A stretch of 64,000 nt of DNA from Treponema socranskii subsp. buccale (GTDB taxonomy: Bacteria > Spirochaetota > Spirochaetia > Treponematales > Treponemataceae), in NCBI RefSeq assembly GCF_024181585.1, contig NZ_CP054258.1:558001-622000 (forward strand), given 5' to 3'. Below, in pieces: positions 8,698 through 17,236 of the stretch. The notes beneath the pieces were generated by a model. It saw only the letters and a list, made by a program, of their open reading frames with translations. It ran no database searches and was not told the DNA's origin. Each line of letters starts with the position of its first letter. Positions within the stretch are counted from its first letter, which is position 1. The translations under genes and the position numbers were made by a program.

Positions 8698-8879
8698 ATG
8701 ACAAATGAATTGCTGCTTGTCATTTCACTCTCCGTCTGATTTCGTCGGTCGGCTGGTATTACAACGAGCTGTCCGCATTTACGGAATGCTTGAGACGGGA
8801 TGAGGATTGTCAACGCGTTTCAAAGCAGCAAGTGCTTACCGTTTTGAAAATCCTCGACCGATTGACAAAAGACGATTGA
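8698..8879 (+). pseudogene. short membrane-protein gene split by a frameshift (or sequencing error)
   Basis: Reading from ATG 8698 gives a hydrophobic start (MTNELLLVISLSV) that stops at TGA 8737. Shifting back one base there continues the hydrophobic run (LISSVGWYYNELSAF) and a polar helix-like tail (VLTVLKILDRLTKDD) ending at 8879, exactly before the rho promoter. The joined product would be about 60 residues with one membrane segment. The second frame has no start codon of its own. No slippery heptamer is present. I do not recognise the family. One missing base, a decayed gene or a chance open frame are all possible. Confidence 0.35.
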
Positions 8880-8888
8880 CAAAAGCGC

Positions 8889-8917
8889 TTGACAACCGTT
8901 CGAAAATGCGCTAATAA
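8889..8917 (+). promoter_or_regulatory. promoter of rho
   Basis: TTGACA, 17 nt, TAATAA: a near-perfect sigma-70 type match. Two more TTGACA copies stand just upstream at 8862 and 8876 in a GATTGACAAAAG repeat. Transcription would start about 100 nt before rho, leaving an untranslated leader. Confidence 0.65.
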
Positions 8918-9022
8918 TAAAATACTGCATAATCGTTTCGATATCCCTTTTCTAAGGAATACTTTCATCCTAAAATCGAGTATGTCATTTTTTATAAATC
9001 ATAACGCAATGGAGAATTATTA

Positions 9023-10777
9023 ATGGCACCAATACGAAAGCGCCGCACTGCCGACGCATCAGGTGATGTTGAAAAGACGGAAAAAGTACAGAGCGAGTCC
9101 GAAGCTCAACCGGATTCTTACGAGTCGGCGGAATCCGCTTCCGGTGAAACCGAAGAAAAAATTTCCGATGAAGCGCCTGCCGAAGACGACGGCGGAAAAT
9201 CGCGTCCGGTACGCACCGTTAAAACTCGGCGCCGCGCGGTGATCAAAGTCGATAAGGCGGCGGAAGAAGAAGCGAGTGAAGCCGATGCGGCTCAGGAAAC
9301 GGAGACGGAAGAAGTGCACGAATCCTTTGCGGATCGGCGATCGCGTCCGCGCTGGAACGGAAACGCAAATCAAACGTACCGAAAGCCTGCGCGCTACGGT
9401 TCAAACCGTGCATATTCCAGTCCCGCAGTCGACGCCGCCCTCCAAAATCAGGCATCGCTTCCTATGGAGAGCGACGGAGACGAAGAGGCGAAACCGAAGC
9501 TTGTCATAAACGATTTGACCGTCATGGGTATGACGCAGCTTCGAGAGCTTGCGATGAAGTACGGTTTTTCGAGCGACGATTTGGCGCCGATGAAAAAGCA
9601 GGAGCTCATCTTCGTCATCTTAAAAGCGCACACCGAACACGGCGGCACGATATTTGCCTCCGGCGCGCTCGAAATCCTGCCGGACGGTTACGGCTTTTTG
9701 CGCTCTCCGCAAAACAGCTATCTTCCCGGCCCCGACGATATCTATATTTCGCCGAGCCAAATCAGGCTTTTCAATTTAAAGACGGGCGATACCGTGTACG
9801 GGCAGACGCGGTCTCCGAAAGAGGGCGAGCGCTTTTTTGCGCTGCTGCGCATCGAGTCGGTGAACTTCGACGAACCGCGCGTCGCGCAGACGAGAATTCC
9901 GTTTGAAAATCTGACGCCGCTCTATCCGAATCACAAACTGCATCTCGAAACGGTTTCGACCGAAGTTTCGACGCGCATCCTCGATCTTTTCAATCCGATC
10001 GGTAAGGGGCAGCGTCTCCTGATCGTCGCGCCGCCGAAAGCCGGTAAAACGATCCTCATGCAAAAGATCGCAAATGCGATCACGAAAAATCATCCCGAAG
10101 TGTACCTCATCGTTTTGCTTATCGACGAACGTCCCGAAGAAGTGACCGAAATGGAGCGCTCGATTCAAGCGGAAGTCATCTCATCGACTTTCGACGAACA
10201 GGCGACTCGCCATGTGCAGGTTGCGGAAATGGTACTCGAAAAAGCGAAGCGACTCGTCGAACACAAGCGCGACGTCGTCATCTTCCTCGATTCGATTACG
10301 CGTCTTGCGCGCGCATACAACCAAACGGTACCGACGTCGGGCAAAGTGCTTTCCGGCGGCGTCGACTCGAACGCCCTTCACAAGCCCAAGCGCTTTTTCG
10401 GCGCGGCGCGCAACGTGGAAGAGGGCGGCAGTTTGACGATCATTTCGACGGCGCTCATCGAAACGGGAAGCCGCATGGATGAAGTCATCTTTGAAGAATT
10501 CAAAGGCACCGGCAACAGCGAAATCGACCTCGACAGAAAGCTTGCCGAACGCAGGCTTTTCCCGGCGATCAACATCAAAAAATCGGGGACGCGCAAAGAA
10601 GAACTGCTTTTGTCCGAAAACGAACTGCAAAAGATGTGGGTGCTGCGCAAAGTGCTCAATCCTATGGAAGACGCGGACATTCTCGAACTTTTGCTCGACC
10701 GCATGAGAAAGACGAAGACGAACGAAGCCTTCCTTGCGTCCATGAACACCGGTACGGCAGCCGTTTCGGATAATTGA
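9023..10777 (+). CDS. rho: transcription termination factor Rho
   Basis: Hexameric RNA-dependent ATPase that ends transcription. The 584 residues have three parts: a low-complexity, highly charged N-terminal extension of roughly 155 residues rich in Glu, Lys and Arg; an RNA-binding region starting near [16 protein letters not shown] with the cold-shock-like part [18 protein letters not shown]; and the ATPase core with Walker A APPKAGKT (Lys342), Walker [17 protein letters not shown] and the RRLFPAINI region. The charged insert is longer than in E. coli Rho. Start ATG 9023 has GGAG upstream. A promoter for rpmE overlaps its stop codon. Confidence 0.96.
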   Translation: MAPIRKRRTADASGDVEKTEKVQSESEAQPDSYESAESASGETEEKISDEAPAEDDGGKSRPVRTVKTRRRAVIKVDKAAEEEASEADAAQETETEEVHESFADRRSRPRWNGNANQTYRKPARYGSNRAYSSPAVDAALQNQASLPMESDGDEEAKPKLVINDLTVMGMTQLRELAMKYGFSSDDLAPMKKQELIFVILKAHTEHGGTIFASGALEILPDGYGFLRSPQNSYLPGPDDIYISPSQIRLFNLKTGDTVYGQTRSPKEGERFFALLRIESVNFDEPRVAQTRIPFENLTPLYPNHKLHLETVSTEVSTRILDLFNPIGKGQRLLIVAPPKAGKTILMQKIANAITKNHPEVYLIVLLIDERPEEVTEMERSIQAEVISSTFDEQATRHVQVAEMVLEKAKRLVEHKRDVVIFLDSITRLARAYNQTVPTSGKVLSGGVDSNALHKPKRFFGAARNVEEGGSLTIISTALIETGSRMDEVIFEEFKGTGNSEIDLDRKLAERRLFPAINIKKSGTRKEELLLSENELQKMWVLRKVLNPMEDADILELLLDRMRKTKTNEAFLASMNTGTAAVSDN

Positions 10778-10802
10778 CAAGCGCGTATTTTTTTACTATA
10801 TT
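10774..10802 (+). promoter_or_regulatory. promoter of rpmE overlapping the rho stop codon
   Basis: TTGACA, 17 nt, TATATT. The -35 hexamer spans the TGA stop of rho (10775-10777). The leader to rpmE would be about 70 nt. Confidence 0.65.
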
Positions 10803-10881
10803 GATAGAACATCGTCGTTTTGTGGCTGCGCTCAGCGCGTAAACCCGTGCCGCGCAGCCGGGCAAAATGAAAGGAGCAATT

Positions 10882-11100
10882 ATGAAAAAAGGAATTCATC
10901 CCGAATACAAATTGACAAAGATCACGTGCGCGTGCGGAAACGTCATCGAAACGCGATCGACGGCTCAAAACATCCGCGTGGAAATCTGTTCGGCGTGCCA
11001 TCCGTTTTATACGGGTAAGCAAAAGCTCGTCGACACCGCAGGTCGCATCGACCGCTTCAACAAGCGCTACGGCATCAAGTCCGAAGACGCGGCAAACTGA
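10882..11100 (+). CDS. rpmE: 50S ribosomal protein L31, zinc-binding type
   Basis: Large-subunit protein of 72 residues beginning [20 protein letters not shown]. It keeps the zinc-ligand pattern of the C+ form of L31: Cys-X-Cys near residue 17 and Cys-X-X-Cys in [18 protein letters not shown] 10882 is preferred over 10867 because AAGGAG lies 5 nt upstream. It has its own promoter and is followed by an intrinsic terminator. As I recall, it follows rho in T. pallidum as well. Confidence 0.96.
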   Translation: MKKGIHPEYKLTKITCACGNVIETRSTAQNIRVEICSACHPFYTGKQKLVDTAGRIDRFNKRYGIKSEDAAN

Positions 11101-11116
11101 CCGCCGTATAAAAAAT

Positions 11117-11141
11117 CCGCTCCTTAGGGGGCGGTTTTTTT
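11117..11141 (+). terminator. intrinsic terminator after rpmE
   Basis: CCGCTCC, loop TTAG, GGGGCGG (one G-T pair), then seven T. It stands between rpmE and the convergent methyltransferase gene. Confidence 0.75.
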
Positions 11142-11146
11142 ATATT

Positions 11147-12337
11147 TTACTTCCTGCGGATTTCCCACGCGCGGTGCGGCTTTTTTTGCAAAAAGTCTTC
11201 GGGGATCGTCGAAGCGGTGATGTCGCGCACGGTGATTGTGTTTTCACTTGCACCGCTTCCGTGCGAATTGTTTCCCTCTGTCGCGTCTTTTTTGCCCGCA
11301 TTCCTTCCATACTCATCGTTCCCGTTCGCCGGTATTTCGATAAGGCTTTCGTCGAAGCGTAAGCGTTTGGCGTTCGTCGAAAAATAGAGCACGCCTCCTT
11401 TTGTAAGCAGGGCGATGCAGCCGTTTACGAAGCGCGGCCAATCTTTTACAAGATCGAGTACGGTATTCGTCATCTTCGAATTGCTGAACGTCGGCGGATC
11501 GAGAATGATGATATCGTATCGCTCACCGGATGCTTTTTTTTGAAAGATGAATTCGGCGGCATCCGCGCGGATAAAGCGATATTTTTTTTCGTCGGAAAAA
11601 CCGTTTAAGCGCATATTTTCTTTTGCGCGCTCGATATAGGTATTCGACAAATCGACCGAATCGACGAGGCGCGCGTTTCCTTCGGCGGCGTACACGGAAA
11701 AAGAGCCTGTATAGCAAAAGAGATTCAATACCGATTTTCCGCTCGCGTTTTCACGGACTTTTGCGCGGAGGGGGCGGTGATCGAAAAAAAGTCCGCTGTC
11801 GATGCGGGAACTTATAGAGACGCGGAAAAGAGACGCGCACTCCTGTATGAGCCCTTCAATATGATCTGCGCTTTGTATGTCGTTTACGTCTTCCGCGTAT
11901 TGGCTTCCGCCCTTATCGCGTTTTCTCGTTTTGACGACGATGCGATTTTCCGCCGTACCGACGACGGCGCTTGCCGCCTGTGCGATTTTGGAAAGCCATG
12001 CTCTCTCTTCGGCTTCCGCTTTTTCGTACGGGCGTTCGTACAGACAGATGACGAGGGCGCTCCTCGAAGCGATTTCCGCCTGCATCCCGGCATCGTTTTC
12101 AGAAAGGTGTGCGAATTCGTCTGCGGTAAAACGGACGGCGCTTTTTTTATCTCCGATTTCGTCCGGCAAAAATTCGTAGAGATCGACCGAAATCGGGATT
12201 TCCGGTATATCGCGGTCGTACACGCGATAGCAAGTAACACCGTTTTTGCGCGCCCATTTTCGAAGGTGCTTCAAGCGCTTTGCGAGGCGGTTTGAAAACA
12301 GTTGGGCTTGATAATCGTCTTTGCATTCCGTCGGCAT
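11147..12337 (-). CDS. rlmK: stand-alone RlmK-like 23S rRNA methyltransferase
   Basis: Predicted AdoMet-dependent rRNA methyltransferase. The N-terminal segment (SNRLAKRLKHLRKWARKNG, then CYRVYDRDIPE) and the motifs NLFCYTGSFSVYAA (AdoMet motif I) and ILDPPTFSNSK (motif IV) match the C-terminal half of E. coli RlmKL, which makes m7G2069. The RlmL half is absent, so this is a K-only protein of 396 residues. Start 12337 (MPTECKDD) gives the family-like beginning; an ATG at 12355 is possible, though the predicted -10 box lies between the two. There is no Shine-Dalgarno. A Gly/Asn-rich insert lies near the C-terminus (GRNAGKKDATEGNN). It is divergent from the helicase gene; both could act in ribosome assembly. 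Confidence 0.85.
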   Translation of the reverse strand: MPTECKDDYQAQLFSNRLAKRLKHLRKWARKNGVTCYRVYDRDIPEIPISVDLYEFLPDEIGDKKSAVRFTADEFAHLSENDAGMQAEIASRSALVICLYERPYEKAEAEERAWLSKIAQAASAVVGTAENRIVVKTRKRDKGGSQYAEDVNDIQSADHIEGLIQECASLFRVSISSRIDSGLFFDHRPLRAKVRENASGKSVLNLFCYTGSFSVYAAEGNARLVDSVDLSNTYIERAKENMRLNGFSDEKKYRFIRADAAEFIFQKKASGERYDIIILDPPTFSNSKMTNTVLDLVKDWPRFVNGCIALLTKGGVLYFSTNAKRLRFDESLIEIPANGNDEYGRNAGKKDATEGNNSHGSGASENTITVRDITASTIPEDFLQKKPHRAWEIRRK

Positions 12338-12346
12338 AAGCGCAAT

Positions 12347-12377
12347 ACTATACATAACGAAGGAAAAAGTATATAGT
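12347..12377. promoter_or_regulatory. divergent -10 boxes of the methyltransferase and helicase genes
   Basis: On the minus strand TATAGT (12347-12352) ends 9 nt before the methyltransferase ATG; on the plus strand TATAGT (12372-12377) ends 8 nt before the helicase ATG, with TATACA 17 nt upstream. Neither gene has a Shine-Dalgarno, so both messages may be leaderless. Confidence 0.45.
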
Positions 12378-12385
12378 AAAAAGAT

Positions 12386-14077
12386 ATGGATTTTACCGAA
12401 TTTAATTTGCACGAAAACCTGCTCAATGGCCTCGAAACGGCAGGTTATGTGACGTGCACGCCGGTTCAGGAAGCGGTGCTCAAAACGGCGCTCGACGGAT
12501 CCGATTTATATGTTCAGTCTCAAACGGGAACGGGAAAAACGGCGGCGTACCTCGTTTCCATTTTACAGGAACTCCTCGCCTCTCCGGATAATGCGGGCAA
12601 AAAAGTGCTCATCCTGCTTCCGACACGCGAGCTTGCGGTGCAGGTTGAAGAAGAAGCGAAAAAATTGACGAGCGGAACGCAGCTGAAAGCGTTCAGTTTT
12701 TACGGCGGCGTCGGCTATGAGCGGCAGATCGCTGCACTCAAAAAAGGAGTGGATATCATTATCGGTACTCCCGGCCGCATGATCGATCTTCAGCAAAGCC
12801 GCCAGCTCGACTTGTCGAATGTCGGTTTTCTCGTCGTCGATGAAGCCGACCGTATGTTCGATATGGGTTTTTACCCCGACTTGCGCACGCTGCTCAAAGT
12901 GCTGCCGAAAGCGGAAGACCGCCAAACGATGCTTTTTTCCGCGACGCTCAATTCATACGTAAAAAATCTCGCATGGGAATACACGCGGGATGCGAAAGAG
13001 ATTACGATCGAATCGGATACTGTCACCGTCGAACAAATCGATCAGGAACTGCTGCACGTTTCGAGCGATGCAAAGATGAAACTGCTCGTCGGTATCCTCT
13101 CAAAAGAAAAACCCGAAAGCGTACTCGTCTTTTGCAATACGAAACGTTCGTGCGAAGTCGTTTCGAAGCGGCTTGTCAAAAACGGTTTTAAAAGCGAATT
13201 CATCATCGGCGATTTGCCGCAGGCGAAACGGCTGCAAGTGCTGAACCGATTTAAAGACGGAAGCGTTTCGATCCTCGTCGCAACCGACGTCGCCGCACGC
13301 GGCATCGACGTGCACGATTTGGCGATGGTCGTCAATTACGATTTGCCGAACGAATCGGAAAACTACGTGCATCGCATCGGGCGCACCGCCCGCGCAGGCA
13401 AGACGGGCAAAGCGTATACGTTTTGCAGCGAACAGGACGTATACAATCTTCCTGCTATCGAACGTTATATAGAAATGCAAATTCCCTCGCGCGTCGCCGA
13501 TGCATCGATGCTCGGAAACGATGCGAGCGAAGGCGTGTATATCAGAACGGAAAATTGGCGCGAAGATTACGATGGAGGCCGCTCTTCTTCGCGGAGAGGC
13601 GGTGCGGGCGGCGGAAAGTTTTCCGGAAGACGCGATTCGAAAAAAAGCGATGCGCGAAGCGGAAGCCGCGGCAGACGGAAAACGGGAAGCGCATCCGAGA
13701 GACCGGCGTTTCGAAAAGAGCGCTTTACCGAAGACGACACGGAAAAGCTTCAGAGTATGTCTTTCGAAGAGCGCATGAAGCTCTATAAAGAAAAATACGC
13801 AAAGTCCGCTTCGGCGCTTACGGACGGCAAAGGCGGCTCTTCTTCCGAATCGAAGGGCGCAAAGCCGTTCTCTAAAAAAGACCGCGCAAAAACCGGCCGC
13901 AAAAACGGTGGAGGGCAGGGTGCTTCCCGCTCTTCTTTCGAGAGGGGGAGACAAGACGTGCAAAAACCGTCGGCTGCGAAAAAGAGGAGCGGTGTGCAGC
14001 GCTACGACGAAAGCAAAAAAGGTTTGCAGTCGCAGAGCTTGTGGCATAAAATCAAATCGCTGTTCGGAAAAAAATAA
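12386..14077 (+). CDS. DEAD-box ATP-dependent RNA helicase
   Basis: RNA helicase of 563 residues. The Q motif region (YVTCTPVQEAVL), motif I QTGTGKT, Ia PTRELAVQ, Ib GTPGR, II VDEADRMFD, III SAT, IV VFCNT, V VATDVAARGIDV and VI HRIGRTARAGKTG are all visible. After about residue 390 comes a long basic, low-complexity tail rich in Arg, Gly, Ser and Lys, probably an RNA tether as in RhlE/CshA proteins. Roles in ribosome assembly or cold growth are typical. It is preceded by a -10 box only 8 nt from the ATG and followed by a hairpin repeat. Confidence 0.94.
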   Translation: MDFTEFNLHENLLNGLETAGYVTCTPVQEAVLKTALDGSDLYVQSQTGTGKTAAYLVSILQELLASPDNAGKKVLILLPTRELAVQVEEEAKKLTSGTQLKAFSFYGGVGYERQIAALKKGVDIIIGTPGRMIDLQQSRQLDLSNVGFLVVDEADRMFDMGFYPDLRTLLKVLPKAEDRQTMLFSATLNSYVKNLAWEYTRDAKEITIESDTVTVEQIDQELLHVSSDAKMKLLVGILSKEKPESVLVFCNTKRSCEVVSKRLVKNGFKSEFIIGDLPQAKRLQVLNRFKDGSVSILVATDVAARGIDVHDLAMVVNYDLPNESENYVHRIGRTARAGKTGKAYTFCSEQDVYNLPAIERYIEMQIPSRVADASMLGNDASEGVYIRTENWREDYDGGRSSSRRGGAGGGKFSGRRDSKKSDARSGSRGRRKTGSASERPAFRKERFTEDDTEKLQSMSFEERMKLYKEKYAKSASALTDGKGGSSSESKGAKPFSKKDRAKTGRKNGGGQGASRSSFERGRQDVQKPSAAKKRSGVQRYDESKKGLQSQSLWHKIKSLFGKK

Positions 14078-14127
14078 GGCGCGAGCGTGTGCGCCGAAGT
14101 CCGTGCACACGGAGAGCGCCGCGTATT

Positions 14128-14272
14128 TTTATTCGTGCGGAGGGTTTAATATCCCGACGCTTGCGTCGTAACAAAGGGTATTAAAGCCGACTGCAACCAC
14201 CTTATGAGAACATACAGTGCGAAACGTTGAGCACTGTACCCGACGCTTGCGTCGGGGGTGTTGATTAATTAA
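14128..14272 (+). repeat. dispersed hairpin repeat, copy 2
   Basis: Same family as 3047-3171: identical over the first 84 bases except one position, and at the end (CGTCGGGGGTGTTGATTAATTAA). The middle differs: here a CAGTGC/GCACTG hairpin replaces a short spacer. It sits between the helicase gene and the ABC-F gene. Confidence 0.75.
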
Positions 14273-14323
14273 TATTTTTAAAATTCGCCGTTCAATTTAT
14301 TTATATTATCAAGGGAGCTGTGA

Positions 14324-15967
14324 GTGATAACCGTATCCGATGTCAGTGTCAAATTCGGCGACAAGCCGCTGTTTAAAGACGTCAATGTGAAATTTACGCC
14401 GGGCAACTGCTACGGCATTATCGGCGCGAACGGAGCCGGAAAATCGACTTTTTTGAAAGTGCTTTCGGGAGAACTCGAACACGATACCGGCACCATAGCT
14501 ATGGCGCAGGGAAAGCGTATGGCCGTTTTGCAGCAAAACCACTTTGCGTTCGACGATTATTCCGTCAAAGAAACGGTGATGATGGGTTATCCGAAACTCT
14601 ACGAATGCACGAAGGCGCGGGACGAAATTTACGCGAAAGCGGATTTTTCCGAAGAAGACGGCATCAAAGCGTCGGAACTCGAGGCGGAGTTCGGCGAACT
14701 CGGCGGCTACGAAGCGGAAAATCAAATCGAGCAGATGCTTTCCGGCCTCGGTCTCGAAGAAGAATATCACGACAAAGCGATGAGCGATTTGGACGAAAGT
14801 CAAAAAGTGCGCGTTCTCCTCGCGCAGGCGATTTTCGGAAATCCCGACATACTGCTGCTCGACGAGCCGACGAACGGTCTCGATATCGAATCGATTACGT
14901 GGCTCGAAAATTTTCTGCTCGACTTTGAAAACATCGTCATCGTCGTCAGTCACGATCGCCACTTTCTCAATACGGTGTGTACGGTCATCTGCGATATCGA
15001 TTACGGAAAGATCACGCAGTTTTCCGGCAATTACGATTTTTGGTATCAGATGAGCCAAATGCTGCAAAAGCAGGCGAAAGATCAGGCGAGACGGCGCGAA
15101 GACAAAATGGCCGACTTGAGAGAATTTATCCAGCGCTTTGCGTCGAACGCGGCGAAAAGCCGGCAAGCGACGAGCCGCAAAAAAGTGCTCGATAAGCTTG
15201 CCCTCGAAGAGCTTCCCGTCACGAGCAGAAAATTTCCGTACATTCACTTTGCTCAAGAGCGCGCCATCGGCAACAACACGCTCGAAGTGAAAAAGCTCAA
15301 TTACGCTCAGGACGGTGTCGAGCTTTTGAAAGATTTTTCGCTCATCGTAAACCGTACCGATAAAGTCGCCTTCGTCGGTATCGAACACAATTCCATTTCG
15401 GCGTTTTTCGACATCATCGCAGGTGAAAAGAAGGCGGATTCGGGTGAAGTGTTTTGGGGACAGACGACGAGTTATTCCTACTTACCGCGCGACACGAACA
15501 AGTATTTTGAAAACGATTTGACGATTACCGAGTGGCTTAAACAGTATTCGAAAGAACAGGACGACGCTTACGTGCGCGGATTTTTAGGCAGGATGCTTTT
15601 CAGCGGCGACGAATCGCTGAAGCCGGTTAAAGTGCTTTCCGGCGGCGAAAAAGTGAGGTGCATGCTTTCGAAGATGATGCTGCAGAATGCGAACGTGCTC
15701 ATATTCGACGATCCGACCAATCATTTGGATTTGGAAGCGATCGAAAGTCTCAACAACGCGCTTGAAGATTTTCCGGGCGTCGTGCTGTTCAACAGCCACG
15801 ATCACGAATTCATTTCGTCGATCGCAAACCGCATCGTCGAAATCACGCCGAACGGCGTCATCGACCGCATGATGAACTTCGACGACTATATCGCAGACGA
15901 TACGGTGACGGAGCTTCGAAAAAAATATTACGAAGGCACCGGCAAAAAAATCAAATACCGCGTGTGA
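14324..15967 (+). CDS. ABC-F family ATPase (YbiT/YkpA-like)
   Basis: Soluble protein with two ABC domains and no membrane part, of the ribosome-associated ABC-F group. The first domain has Walker A GANGAGKST near residue 38, signature SDLDESQKVRVLLAQ and Walker B LLLDEPTNGLD. The linker around residues 250-300 is charged and helical. The second domain keeps its signature LSGGEKVR but its Walker A reads GIEHNSISAFF, lacking the GKS/T core, and its Walker B reads IFDDPTNHLD with Asp463 where the catalytic Glu is usual. The second site is thus likely inactive in hydrolysis. Start is GTG 14324 with AAGGGAG 6 nt upstream. Confidence 0.92.
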   Translation: MITVSDVSVKFGDKPLFKDVNVKFTPGNCYGIIGANGAGKSTFLKVLSGELEHDTGTIAMAQGKRMAVLQQNHFAFDDYSVKETVMMGYPKLYECTKARDEIYAKADFSEEDGIKASELEAEFGELGGYEAENQIEQMLSGLGLEEEYHDKAMSDLDESQKVRVLLAQAIFGNPDILLLDEPTNGLDIESITWLENFLLDFENIVIVVSHDRHFLNTVCTVICDIDYGKITQFSGNYDFWYQMSQMLQKQAKDQARRREDKMADLREFIQRFASNAAKSRQATSRKKVLDKLALEELPVTSRKFPYIHFAQERAIGNNTLEVKKLNYAQDGVELLKDFSLIVNRTDKVAFVGIEHNSISAFFDIIAGEKKADSGEVFWGQTTSYSYLPRDTNKYFENDLTITEWLKQYSKEQDDAYVRGFLGRMLFSGDESLKPVKVLSGGEKVRCMLSKMMLQNANVLIFDDPTNHLDLEAIESLNNALEDFPGVVLFNSHDHEFISSIANRIVEITPNGVIDRMMNFDDYIADDTVTELRKKYYEGTGKKIKYRV

Positions 15968-15977
15968 GCGAGGGTAC

Positions 15978-17024
15978 ATGGCGACCAAAAAAGTGCGGAT
16001 GATTTTTTCGCTTTCGGTTTTATTGTGCGCCGTGTCTTTTGTCTCAGGAGAAAGCGCAAAGCCGAAAGATTTTCCGATCCTCACAAAGCTTCATACCGTT
16101 CCGTGCGGAAAGCAGCCGAAGCAGGTCGTCTTTTCTCCCGACGGAAGCTGCATAGCCCTGCCGCTCCTCGATGACGCAGGCTTTCAAATTGTACAGACCG
16201 GCGATCAAAGTGTGCGCGCGATGTATCCTCCGCGTTCGGCGCAAAAAGGTTTTGCCGAAGCTCTGTTCGTCGCCGAAAAAAATGCGTTTTTTATTTCGCA
16301 GATGACGACCGGTTATATCTACGAATACGTGTGGCCCGGATTTACGTACCGCCGTGAAATAAAAACGTTCGGCGTCTGGCCGAAATTCATTTCGTGGTCG
16401 AACGAAAAAAATATGCTCGCCGTTTCGAATTGGGTGTCGAATACCGTAAGCCTCATCGATTACGAAACGGGAAGCCTCGTGCGTACGCTCAAGACGGGAA
16501 AGGAGCCTCGCGGAACGGCGTTTACTTCGGGCGGCATCTCTCTTATCGTTTTGTGTTTCGGCGGCGGCTCCATCCAAAAATTCGATACCGAATCGGGCTC
16601 TCTCATACAAGCGATCGAAAAAGAAAAAGCTGCGATGCGCCATATCGTTATAAATGCCGATGAGACGAAAGCCTATGTGAGCGATATGTATCACTGTTCG
16701 GTATATGAAATCGATTTAATAAAATTTACGTTTACGCGTTCGATACGCGTTTTTTCGAATCCGAATACGATAGCCCTTTACGGCAGCTATCTTTTCGTTT
16801 CTTCCCGCGGACCGAACAATCCCGAAGATTACACGAAACGCAGTCCTGTCAACGGCAGGCTTTCCGTCATCGATATCGACTCGTGGAAAATAGTACAGGA
16901 GATAGAAGGCGGCAATCAGCCGACGGGACTCGGCATTTCAAACGACGGCAAGTACCTGTGTTCTTCGAATTTTCAAGATGCGAACATCGAACTCTACCGC
17001 ATAAGACCGCCGTCCGAATTTTAA
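15978..17024 (+). CDS. exported YncE-like beta-propeller protein
   Basis: Predicted secreted or periplasmic protein of 348 residues. It has a signal peptide (basic start, hydrophobic residues 8-22, cleavage likely after FVSG) followed by about six blades of a YVTN/YncE-like propeller, for example AVSNWVSNTVSLIDYETGSL, RHIVINADETKAYVSDMYHC and GLGISNDGKYLCSSNFQDA. No catalytic residues are evident; such proteins bind ligands or surfaces. It starts 10 nt after the ABC-F gene with GAGGG upstream, so the two may be co-transcribed, although a functional link is not clear. Confidence 0.82.
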   Translation: MATKKVRMIFSLSVLLCAVSFVSGESAKPKDFPILTKLHTVPCGKQPKQVVFSPDGSCIALPLLDDAGFQIVQTGDQSVRAMYPPRSAQKGFAEALFVAEKNAFFISQMTTGYIYEYVWPGFTYRREIKTFGVWPKFISWSNEKNMLAVSNWVSNTVSLIDYETGSLVRTLKTGKEPRGTAFTSGGISLIVLCFGGGSIQKFDTESGSLIQAIEKEKAAMRHIVINADETKAYVSDMYHCSVYEIDLIKFTFTRSIRVFSNPNTIALYGSYLFVSSRGPNNPEDYTKRSPVNGRLSVIDIDSWKIVQEIEGGNQPTGLGISNDGKYLCSSNFQDANIELYRIRPPSEF

Positions 17025-17236
17025 AAGCCGCGCGCGATCTGTGCCGCGGCGAACGACGGAGTTTCCGCCGGTGAGCGACCGTTTTGCACAAGGGACTCCC
17101 GCTCATACAAATCGCATGTTCTCGTGTGTGTTGCAGTCGCGCGAGCGTACGCATTCTCGTCGGTTTGTGCGCGCGTACATACCGCACACCCGCCGGTTCG
17201 CTCCCGTGCATTGCAGACGTTGCACCGCCTGAGATT

